Of a DNA stretch of 7,245 bases, positions 1-4,631 are shown one piece after another. The notes under the pieces were generated by a model. The model ran no database searches. It saw only the letters and a program-made list of their open reading frames with translations, and was not told the origin of the DNA. The DNA lies in the NCBI GenBank assembly GCA_937907715.1, contig CALERM010000095.1, positions 1-7,245 of the forward strand. The letters are read 5' to 3'. A program made the translations under genes and the position numbers. Within the stretch, counting starts at the first letter, position 1; every line of letters begins with the position of its first letter. Source of the DNA: an uncultured Clostridia bacterium (GTDB lineage: Bacteria; Bacillota; Clostridia; Oscillospirales; Oscillospiraceae).

Positions 1-779
1 GCCGGTGCAAGCTGATTGTGGAGGAAGACGAGAAGCTTCATATCTACGCCGGCGCTTCCTGCATCGGGCAGGGACTCGGCACGGTGCTGGTGCAGATGTG
101 CGTGACGGCAACGCCCCTGACGCGCGAGCAGATCGTCTATGAGCGCTCGAATACCTGGATTGCGCCGGACTCCGGCGATACCTCCGGCTCGCGCCAGACG
201 CTGATTACCGGCGAGGCGTGCCGCCGCGCCTGCGAAAAGTTCACTGCGGCGCTGGAGGGTCACACGATGAAGGATCTCAATGGGCAGGAATTCTACGGCG
301 AATACTACGCAAAGACCGACCCCCTCGGTGCGGACAAGCCGAATCCGGTCTCGCACGTTGCTTACGGCTACGCGACGCAGATGTGCATTCTCGATAAAAA
401 AACCGGGAAGCTGGAAAAGATCGTCGCGGCGCACGATGTGGGCAAGGCGGTCAATCCGCGCTCATGCGAGGGGCAGATTGAAGGCGGCGTCGTTATGAGC
501 ATGGGCTATGCGCTGCGCGAGCAGTATCCGATTGACGAGAACTGCAAGCCCATCGACAAATACGGAAAGCTGGGGCTGTTCCGCGCGCACGAGATTCCTG
601 AGATCGAGGCAATTGTCATCGACAAGCCCGGTCTTGACGTCGCCTGCGGCGCCATCGGCATCGGCGAGATTACCTCGATTCCCACCGCGCCCGCAATTGC
701 CGAGGCATATTACCAGTATGACCACGAGCGCAGAACCGTTCTGCCGCTTGTGCATACGCCGTATGAAAGGAAATGGTGA
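1..779 (+). CDS. xanthine dehydrogenase-type molybdenum hydroxylase, molybdopterin-binding C-terminal part (5' truncated by window)
   Basis: The reading frame is open from base 3, so the gene begins upstream; only about the last 258 residues are present. The family hydroxylates purines such as xanthine or hypoxanthine in the cytoplasm at a molybdopterin centre. Cofactor-domain landmarks are visible: the glycine-rich GASCIGQGLGTV (from base 51), SGDTSGSRQ (171-197), GQIEGGVV (471-494) and the terminal GAIGIGEI (648-671). By homology, the glutamate codon at 666-668 in the last motif is the catalytic base. From memory of the family, the wording of these motifs fits the selenium-dependent xanthine dehydrogenase branch better than classical XdhB/XDH. 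In that branch selenium is a labile cofactor ligand, so no in-frame UGA is expected and none is seen. A ferredoxin gene follows immediately and is likely co-transcribed. Assignment to the molybdenum hydroxylase family is very secure; the exact substrate and selenium dependence are inference. Confidence 0.93.
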   Translation, partial: RCKLIVEEDEKLHIYAGASCIGQGLGTVLVQMCVTATPLTREQIVYERSNTWIAPDSGDTSGSRQTLITGEACRRACEKFTAALEGHTMKDLNGQEFYGEYYAKTDPLGADKPNPVSHVAYGYATQMCILDKKTGKLEKIVAAHDVGKAVNPRSCEGQIEGGVVMSMGYALREQYPIDENCKPIDKYGKLGLFRAHEIPEIEAIVIDKPGLDVACGAIGIGEITSIPTAPAIAEAYYQYDHERRTVLPLVHTPYERKW

Positions 780-784
780 GCGCC

Positions 785-1261
785 ATGGCTGTGAAAAAAC
801 GCTTTCCCTATCAGGCGGCGCTCGTCGCCTGCAACGGCGGCTGCCGTGCGACGGCAGAGTGCGAATACGGCTGCGTGGCGTGCGGGCTGTGCGTGGGCGT
901 ATGTAAATTCGACGCGATAGAAATCACTGCCCTCGGCGTTGCACAGGTGAATGAAAGCAAATGCGTCGCCTGCGGCGCGTGCGTGCGCGAGTGTCCGCGC
1001 GAGCTGATTCGCATCCATGCGTGCGCCAACCCGATTGTCGTCAGATGCTCCAACAAGGATCTGGGCAAAAACGCGAGAAAATACTGCGAGGTTTCCTGCA
1101 TCGGCTGCGGCATCTGCGAGAAGATCTGTCCCGCCGGAGCAATTACCGTGACGGACAATCTTTCGCACATCGACGAGGATTACTGCCTGTCCTGCGGGCA
1201 GTGCGCGGTCAAGTGCCCGAGAGGCGCGATTGCAGATCTGCGCGGCATTCTGACAGACTAA
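785..1261 (+). CDS. RnfB-like polyferredoxin with four 4Fe-4S motifs
   Basis: A 158-residue cysteine-rich electron carrier. Four CxxCxxCxxxC motifs bind 4Fe-4S clusters: C30/33/36/40, C60/63/66/70, C105/108/111/115 and C134/137/140/144. Additional cysteines occur at 16, 20, 26, 80, 88 and 101. The order of N-terminal CNGGC, then CEYGC, and later a VRCSNKDLGK segment resembles the C-terminal half of RnfB. The RnfB membrane anchor and first cluster domain are absent, so a soluble protein is expected. It starts at the stop codon of the xanthine dehydrogenase gene and probably passes electrons between that enzyme and a ferredoxin- or Rnf-type acceptor (inference). The start is ambiguous: ATG 773 is only 2 nt from AAAGG (766-770), GTG 776 overlaps the upstream TGA as GTGA, and ATG 785 is the position used here. 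All three are in frame and change only the first four residues. The final A's of the TAA stop belong to a palindromic repeat. Confidence 0.92.
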   Translation: MAVKKRFPYQAALVACNGGCRATAECEYGCVACGLCVGVCKFDAIEITALGVAQVNESKCVACGACVRECPRELIRIHACANPIVVRCSNKDLGKNARKYCEVSCIGCGICEKICPAGAITVTDNLSHIDEDYCLSCGQCAVKCPRGAIADLRGILTD

Positions 1262-1423
1262 GGAACCTCCGAATCAATCCCCAGCGGCGGACAACGGATC
1301 TTTTCCGCCAATTCTGCGGCTTGGAAAACGAGAAATACACAAAGTATTCCTTCGCTTTCCAAGCCTTGCCTTGACGAAAAATCTCTCGCCGTCCACGGCT
1401 GTTGATTGAATCAGAGTTTCCTT
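1260..1423. repeat. 164-bp imperfect palindrome, MITE-like or long RNA hairpin
   Basis: The two ends are inverted copies: bases 1260-1292 match the reverse complement of 1391-1423 at 26 of 33 positions without a gap, beginning AAGGAA. Near the centre GGCTTGGAAA (1318-1327) is perfectly mirrored by TTTCCAAGCC (1356-1365). Pairing continues with an indel to AATAC/GTATT around a small loop near 1337-1345. The outer and inner arms share the same centre (1341.5). The intervening 25-nt arms pair less well, with indels. This is the architecture of a miniature inverted-repeat element or of a long transcribed hairpin. No target-site duplication is obvious at the ends and no ORF is carried. It sits between the ferredoxin stop codon and that gene's terminator. 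The family is not recognised. Confidence 0.75.
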
Positions 1424-1425
1424 TC

Positions 1426-1462
1426 AAAAGCGCCTGAAGAATTACCGTCTTCGGGCGCTTTT
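1426..1462 (+). terminator. intrinsic terminator of the xanthine dehydrogenase/ferredoxin operon
   Basis: AAAAGCGCCTGAAGA (1426-1440) pairs over 15 bp with TCTTCGGGCGCTTTT (1448-1462), with one non-Watson-Crick position, around the 7-nt loop ATTACCG. The T-run at the 3' side, followed shortly by another T5 at 1471-1475, makes it a good intrinsic terminator. The A-run on the left would let it work on the other strand too. It lies only 3 nt beyond the palindromic repeat. Confidence 0.85.
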
Positions 1463-1466
1463 GCAA

Positions 1467-1495
1467 TTGCTTTTTCGAGGCGAAACAGGTAAGAT
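1467..1495 (+). promoter_or_regulatory. putative sigma-A promoter for the nucleotidyltransferase gene
   Basis: TTGCTT (1467-1472) and TAAGAT (1490-1495) are separated by exactly 17 nt. Each hexamer agrees only partly with consensus (TTG core; TA..AT). The site lies just downstream of the operon terminator and 32 nt upstream of the TTG start, where a promoter is needed. Confidence 0.45.
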
Positions 1496-1527
1496 AGGAT
1501 TATCACAGAAAAAGGAGCGTGTTCCAA

Positions 1528-2439
1528 TTGACACACGAACCGACGCTCGTCATTATGGCGGCGGGTATGGGCAGCCGCTTCGGCGGGCTCAAGCAGATGA
1601 CGCCGGTGGACGAAGAAGGGCACTTTATCATTGACTTTTCGCTGTATGACGCCTATCAGGCGGGCTTCCGCCGCGTGGCGTTCATCATCAAGCATGAAAT
1701 CGAAAAAGCATTCCGTGAGACCGTCGGCGCGCGCATGGAAAGATTCTTCCATGTCGCCTATGTCTACCAGGAGCTGGACTGTCTGCCGGAGGGCTTTTCC
1801 GTTCCTGCGGGGCGCAAAAAGCCCTGGGGCACGGCGCATGCGGTCGCCTGCTGCCGCGGGGTGGTCGACGGGAATTTTGCCGTGATCAACTCGGACGATT
1901 TTTACGGGCGCGGGGCGTATGAGGAAATCTACCGCTTCCTGACGGAAAACGAAACGCCGCACCACTACGCGATGCTGGGGTATCAGCTGCGCAACACCGT
2001 GACCGAGTTCGGCTCCGTCGCGCGCGGCATCTGCCATGTGGAAAACGGCTTTTTGAGAGACATTACCGAGCGGACGAAGATCTTCAAGCGCGGACAGGAC
2101 GCGGCGTATACCGAGGACGGCGAGACGTTCGTGCCGCTCGCGGGAGACAGTCTGGTTTCCATGAACTTCTGGGGCTTCACGCCGCAGATTCTGGAGGAAA
2201 TCTGGGACAAATTCCCCGGCTTCCTGGAGGAAAATCTGAAGACGAATCCGGAAAAGTGCGAGTTCTATCTGCCGACAGTCGTCAATAACCAGCTGCTCGA
2301 TCACCGCGCGCAGGTGCGCGTGCTGCCGTGCATGGAGAGCTGGTACGGCGTGACATACAAAGAGGACCTTCCGAACGTGAAGGCGGCAATCGGCAGGCTC
2401 AAGCAGGAAGGGAAATACCCCGAACGGCTTTGGGACTGA
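1528..2439 (+). CDS. sugar-phosphate nucleotidyltransferase-like protein (NTP_transferase fold)
   Basis: A 303-residue cytoplasmic protein. Residues 7-22 carry the nucleotide-binding loop of sugar-1-phosphate nucleotidyltransferases (LVIMAAGMGSRFGGLK). The further family marks PWGTAHA, near residue 100, and INSDDFYG, near residue 120, are the base-binding and metal/sugar-phosphate-binding segments. Such enzymes transfer a nucleotidyl group from NTP to a phosphorylated sugar, choline or similar group; the substrate cannot be read from the sequence. Start choice: GTG 1519 is a single base after the ribosome binding site AAAGGAG (1511-1517), which is too close. TTG 1528 has 10 nt spacing and gives the usual short lead before the loop, so TTG is preferred. 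The gene appears monocistronic, with a promoter at 1467-1495 and a terminator at 2459-2502. No phosphotransferase or glycan partner gene is adjacent. Confidence 0.88.
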   Translation: MTHEPTLVIMAAGMGSRFGGLKQMTPVDEEGHFIIDFSLYDAYQAGFRRVAFIIKHEIEKAFRETVGARMERFFHVAYVYQELDCLPEGFSVPAGRKKPWGTAHAVACCRGVVDGNFAVINSDDFYGRGAYEEIYRFLTENETPHHYAMLGYQLRNTVTEFGSVARGICHVENGFLRDITERTKIFKRGQDAAYTEDGETFVPLAGDSLVSMNFWGFTPQILEEIWDKFPGFLEENLKTNPEKCEFYLPTVVNNQLLDHRAQVRVLPCMESWYGVTYKEDLPNVKAAIGRLKQEGKYPERLWD

Positions 2440-2458
2440 CACCGAAACAAAAGCAAAG

Positions 2459-2502
2459 CGCCCGCGCAGAACCGACAGCAAGGCTCTGCGCGGGCGATTT
2501 TT
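2459..2502 (+). terminator. strong intrinsic terminator after the nucleotidyltransferase gene
   Basis: CGCCCGCGCAGA (2459-2470) pairs perfectly over 12 bp with TCTGCGCGGGCG (2485-2496) around a 14-nt loop, followed by ATTTTT (2497-2502). Read on the minus strand, the stem is followed by CTTTGCTTTTGTTT, so it could also stop leftward transcription. Confidence 0.92.
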
Positions 2503-2592
2503 GGTTGGCTGTTGGTGGTTGTCTGTGTAAAATCCGTGTGTATTTGAAAGAGTCGATGGCATCCCTCCCGGAAAAGAAATCTTCACAAGCGC

Positions 2593-2610
2593 TGTAACCA
2601 AATTGTAACC
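2593..2610. repeat. two TGTAACC direct repeats, 11-bp period
   Basis: TGTAACC occurs at 2593-2599 and again at 2604-2610, a start-to-start distance of 11 bp, about one helical turn. This spacing suits two protein subunits on one DNA face. It lies in a gene-free region, about 80 bp upstream of the forward promoter and just downstream of a possible minus-strand promoter. No regulator is identified and a chance repeat is possible. Confidence 0.3.
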
Positions 2611-2612
2611 TC

Positions 2613-2634
2613 TTTGCGTTTATTATAACGCAAA
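2613..2634. repeat. 22-bp perfect inverted repeat, operator candidate
   Basis: TTTGCGTT (2613-2620) is mirrored by AACGCAAA (2627-2634) around TATTAT. The arms are 8 bp and perfect. It overlaps a minus-strand TATAAT (2627 to 2622), which is how a repressor site often lies. No T-run follows, so a terminator is unlikely. Confidence 0.4.
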
Positions 2635-2649
2635 CCCGGACGGATGCAA
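2622..2649 (-). promoter_or_regulatory. possible minus-strand promoter
   Basis: On the minus strand TTGCAT (top 2644-2649) and a perfect TATAAT (top 2622-2627) are 16 nt apart. Transcription would run left from about 2615 into gene-free DNA and meet the bidirectional-looking hairpin at 2459-2496. No convincing coding sequence lies in that path. AT-rich hexamers arise by chance, so confidence is low. Confidence 0.3.
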
Positions 2650-2688
2650 GGAAAGAATTCTTAATTTTTTCTGAACAAAACGCGCCGG

Positions 2689-2717
2689 TTGTAAAATCCA
2701 GCGCCGTCCTGTATAAT
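2689..2717 (+). promoter_or_regulatory. sigma-A promoter of the small membrane protein gene
   Basis: TTGTAA (2689-2694) and a perfect TATAAT (2712-2717) are spaced by 17 nt. An A/T-rich block (2661-2680) upstream could act as an UP element. The start point would be near 2724, leaving a leader of about 25 nt that contains the GGGAGG ribosome binding site. Confidence 0.75.
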
Positions 2718-2748
2718 GGCAGGAGAACATCGACGGGAGGACTTCACC

Positions 2749-3300
2749 ATGCCGGACAGACTCGGACAGGAAAGAGACAAAAAGCGCAGCAAAACGCTGC
2801 TGACAATTGCGGGTGTACTGATCGCGCTGAACGTGCTGATTTTCCTCTTTGTGCCGACGCAGCGGAGCATTTCCTACGATGAGGATGCGGTTATTTACAG
2901 CGTCTCAGACGAAAGCTATGAAAAGTCCTGCCATGTGACGCTCGAGGGCACACTTACGCAGAGCGTGCTGCTGAAAGACAGCTTTTATGGTACGCTCTAT
3001 GTGACTGACATTCCGGGGATGGACGAGGCGATGACACTCCGCCTGACGCGGCAGAACGGCGCGTGGGAGGGCTGCCTCTATGACTGGGCAGGGCAGATTC
3101 TTGCCACCGGCGTCTGGGATGTGGAGGCGACGAAGGACTTTGCGGATATCACCATCGCCTTTGCCACAACGTTTGAGATAAACGGCGACCAGAGACACGC
3201 GGGCTTTGACCGCGAGAGTGCGACATTCTTGAGTCTCGGCGCGCCGAACCGCGCCTATGCGCTGCGAAAGTATCAGGAGCTGATTCTGAAACAGAAGTAA
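2749..3300 (+). CDS. small membrane-anchored protein of unknown function
   Basis: No family is recognised. The 183-residue product has a basic N-terminus (RDKKRSK, about residues 9-15), then one hydrophobic segment (about residues 17-35, TLLTIAGVLIALNVLIFLF). A mainly polar remainder of about 145 residues follows, with alternating hydrophobic residues suggesting beta strands. The positive-inside rule places the C-terminal domain outside the cell, held by an uncleaved signal anchor. Cysteines are few. The start at ATG 2749 is set by GGGAGG (2735-2740) 8 nt upstream. The longer in-frame ATG at 2716 lies inside the TATAAT -10 box and cannot be in the message from that promoter. The gene is transcribed alone, with its own promoter and a downstream hairpin region. 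Its role cannot be inferred from the neighbours. Confidence 0.8.
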   Translation: MPDRLGQERDKKRSKTLLTIAGVLIALNVLIFLFVPTQRSISYDEDAVIYSVSDESYEKSCHVTLEGTLTQSVLLKDSFYGTLYVTDIPGMDEAMTLRLTRQNGAWEGCLYDWAGQILATGVWDVEATKDFADITIAFATTFEINGDQRHAGFDRESATFLSLGAPNRAYALRKYQELILKQK

Positions 3301-3303
3301 AAT

Positions 3304-3334
3304 AGCGGCGGCTTTCCATCGGAAAGCCGCCGCT
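3304..3334. terminator. 14-bp perfect hairpin after the membrane protein gene
   Basis: AGCGGCGGCTTTCC (3304-3317) pairs perfectly with GGAAAGCCGCCGCT (3321-3334) around ATC. On the plus strand no T-run follows. On the minus strand the tail is ATTTTACTT, so it may serve as a back-up terminator for leftward transcripts or as a 3' stabilising hairpin for the rightward message, which ends only 4 nt before it. Confidence 0.55.
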
Positions 3335-3344
3335 TCCAGCGTGA

Positions 3345-3395
3345 AAAAAACCTCGTAGAGTTTCGCCCCGCAGGGCGAAATAAAACGGGTTTTTT
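3345..3395. terminator. bidirectional terminator between convergent genes
   Basis: The inner stem TTTCGCCC/GGGCGAAA (3361-3368 and 3373-3380, loop CGCA) is flanked by an outer pairing of AAAAAACC(T)CG (3345-3355) with CGGGTTTTTT (3386-3395). Unpaired bases separate the two stems. Both strands end in a T6-T7 run, so it can stop the membrane-protein message from the left and the chr operon from the right. Confidence 0.7.
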
Positions 3396-3402
3396 GACAG
3401 TC

Positions 3403-3966
3403 TCAGCCGATGCCGCACAGGCCGGCAAGAAGGTTCAGGACACCTGCCAGCACCATGACGGCGATGGCATTCAGCTTTGTTTTACGCAGCAGAAGAAAGC
3501 TGAGCGCAAAAATGCCGATCATGAGATAGTTCGTCTGCGCCGGCACAATCGTGCGCCCGCCCCAGAAGGCGCTTAATAAAATCGTCACGCCGGCGGATGC
3601 AATCATTGCCACGACTGCCGGACGAAGAGAACCCAGCACGCTCTGCAGAACAGACAGATTCCGGTATTTGAGATAGAGCTTTGCAATCAGCGTGACCAGA
3701 ATGCACGCGGGCAGAATGCAGCCGGCTGTTGCGACCAGCGCGCCGGGCACGCCCGCAATTTTTGTGCCCACAAATGTTGCCGCGTTGACGGCAATCGGAC
3801 CGGGCGTCATCTCGGCAATCGTGACGAGGTTTGCAAACTCCGTCATGGTGAGCCAGCTGTGGGTTGTGACGATCTGCGCCTCAATGAGCGGCATCGCCGC
3901 ATAGCCGCCTCCGAAGCTGAGCGCGCCAATCTGCAAAAAACTCAAAAACAGCTGCAAATAAATCAT
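3403..3966 (-). CDS. CHR-family (chromate/anion) transporter, second half-size subunit
   Basis: A 187-residue, strongly hydrophobic inner-membrane protein of the short-chain CHR family. In this family two half-size proteins encoded side by side are thought to form the transporter. The first conserved block SFGGGYAAMPLIE lies at about residues 17-29 and the second, TPGPIAVNAATFVG, at about residues 54-67, as in CHR domains. Several further membrane segments follow. Characterised members export chromate or exchange it with sulfate; the natural substrate in an anaerobe is uncertain. The start is ATG at 3966-3964, with AGGAGG 8 nt upstream, and it overlaps the previous gene's TGA as ATGA. A longer in-frame reading upstream is antisense-like and lacks membrane character. 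The gene is co-transcribed with the subunit encoded at 3963-4526. Confidence 0.92.
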   Translation of the reverse strand: MIYLQLFLSFLQIGALSFGGGYAAMPLIEAQIVTTHSWLTMTEFANLVTIAEMTPGPIAVNAATFVGTKIAGVPGALVATAGCILPACILVTLIAKLYLKYRNLSVLQSVLGSLRPAVVAMIASAGVTILLSAFWGGRTIVPAQTNYLMIGIFALSFLLLRKTKLNAIAVMVLAGVLNLLAGLCGIG

Positions 3967-4526
3967 GCCGCGTTCCTCCTTTTTGCAAGCACCGTTCGCA
4001 GAACGCCGAAGGCAATGCAGGCGAGAATGATATAAACCACGTTCACACGCAGCACGCATGCGGCAAGAAACGCTGCAAGCATGATAAAATCGGAAACCGC
4101 GCTTTTCTGCTTCACAACGCCGCCGCCCATATCCCACACGACGGACGCGATCACCGCACCGACGCCCGCCTGCATGCCGGCAAGGAGCTTACTGACGATG
4201 AAGTTATCGCGCAGCAGCTCATAGAAATAGGAAATGACGGAGATGATCACGAACGGCGGAATGATCGTTGCGATGATGGCGACCAGCGCGCCGATGAGAC
4301 CGGCGAGCTTATAGCCCACGACAATCGCGCCGTTGACGGCAATCGCGCCGGGGGCAGACTGGGCAATGGCGATGAGATCCAGCATTTCGTCGGCTTCCAT
4401 CCAGTGCAGCTCGTCAACAAATTTTTCTTTCATCAGCGTGACGATCACATAGCCGCCGCCGAAGGTAAAGGCGCTGAGATAGAGCGTGGATACAAACAGC
4501 TTCCACAAAACGTGTTTTCGGTTCAT
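3963..4526 (-). CDS. CHR-family (chromate/anion) transporter, first half-size subunit
   Basis: A 187-residue membrane protein, the same length as its downstream partner and clearly its paralogue. It has TFGGGYVIVTLMKEKF near residues 21-36 and SAPGAIAVNGAIVVG near residues 57-71, the two CHR signature blocks, followed by hydrophobic segments and a basic C-terminal tail (KRRNAA). It most likely pairs with the second subunit as an antiparallel heterodimer that moves an oxyanion such as chromate or sulfate across the membrane. The start at ATG 4526-4524 is set by GGGAGG (4540-4535) 8 nt upstream; the longer in-frame reading to 4565 is less supported and would span the probable promoter. It is the first gene of the leftward operon and diverges from a lysR gene that probably controls it. 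Confidence 0.92.
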   Translation of the reverse strand: MNRKHVLWKLFVSTLYLSAFTFGGGYVIVTLMKEKFVDELHWMEADEMLDLIAIAQSAPGAIAVNGAIVVGYKLAGLIGALVAIIATIIPPFVIISVISYFYELLRDNFIVSKLLAGMQAGVGAVIASVVWDMGGGVVKQKSAVSDFIMLAAFLAACVLRVNVVYIILACIAFGVLRTVLAKRRNAA

Positions 4527-4545
4527 TTTTTCGTCCTCCCAGCAC

Positions 4546-4574
4546 AGTATACTTCGTCTTGACATATAAGTAAA
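4546..4574 (-). promoter_or_regulatory. promoter of the chr operon
   Basis: On the minus strand TTTACT (top 4569-4574) and TATACT (top 4546-4551) are separated by exactly 17 nt. The start point would fall near 4539, leaving a very short leader that begins at the ribosome binding site (4540-4535). That tight fit is the main doubt. It interleaves with the lysR promoter. Confidence 0.5.
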
Positions 4575-4587
4575 ATACTATTACGAT
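4559..4587 (+). promoter_or_regulatory. promoter of the lysR gene
   Basis: A perfect TTGACA (4559-4564) is followed after 17 nt by TACGAT (4582-4587). The start point would be near 4594, about 38 nt before the TTG start codon. The -35 box lies within the spacer of the opposing chr promoter, so polymerase could probably occupy only one of the two at a time. Confidence 0.6.
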
Positions 4588-4600
4588 ATGCGTATCATAT
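4586..4600. promoter_or_regulatory. putative LysR-type operator (T-N11-A palindrome)
   Basis: ATATG-CGTAT-CATAT is a perfect 5-bp inverted repeat with a 5-nt centre and contains T-N11-A (T4587, A4599), the classic LysR box. It overlaps the -10 box and start point of the lysR promoter, which suits autorepression. Its centre is about 54 bp upstream of the predicted chr start, which suits activation of the transporter genes. Confidence 0.55.
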
Positions 4601-4631
4601 GAAAAATCTTATAAGAAAGGGCGGGGAAGTC

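Noticed and set aside
1..779. Selenocysteine codon in the xanthine dehydrogenase
   Set aside because: No in-frame UGA is present before the end of the gene, and selenium in this family is a labile cofactor ligand rather than an amino acid.
1252..1431. Target-site duplication around the palindrome
   Set aside because: The flanks (GACAGACT on the left, TCAAAAGC on the right) share no convincing direct repeat for any plausible end position.
1411..2601. 396-codon minus-strand open frame over the nucleotidyltransferase gene
   Set aside because: The plus-strand protein has clear family motifs; the antisense frame runs through two terminator hairpins and has no recognisable domain.
2716..2748. Upstream ATG start of the small membrane protein
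   Set aside because: This ATG is part of the TATAAT -10 box, so it would not be transcribed from that promoter; ATG 2749 has an ideal ribosome binding site.
3967..4137. N-terminal extension of the second CHR subunit
   Set aside because: The added residues are antisense-like, overlap the first subunit and lack membrane character; ATG 3966 has AGGAGG at 8 nt and an ATGA overlap.
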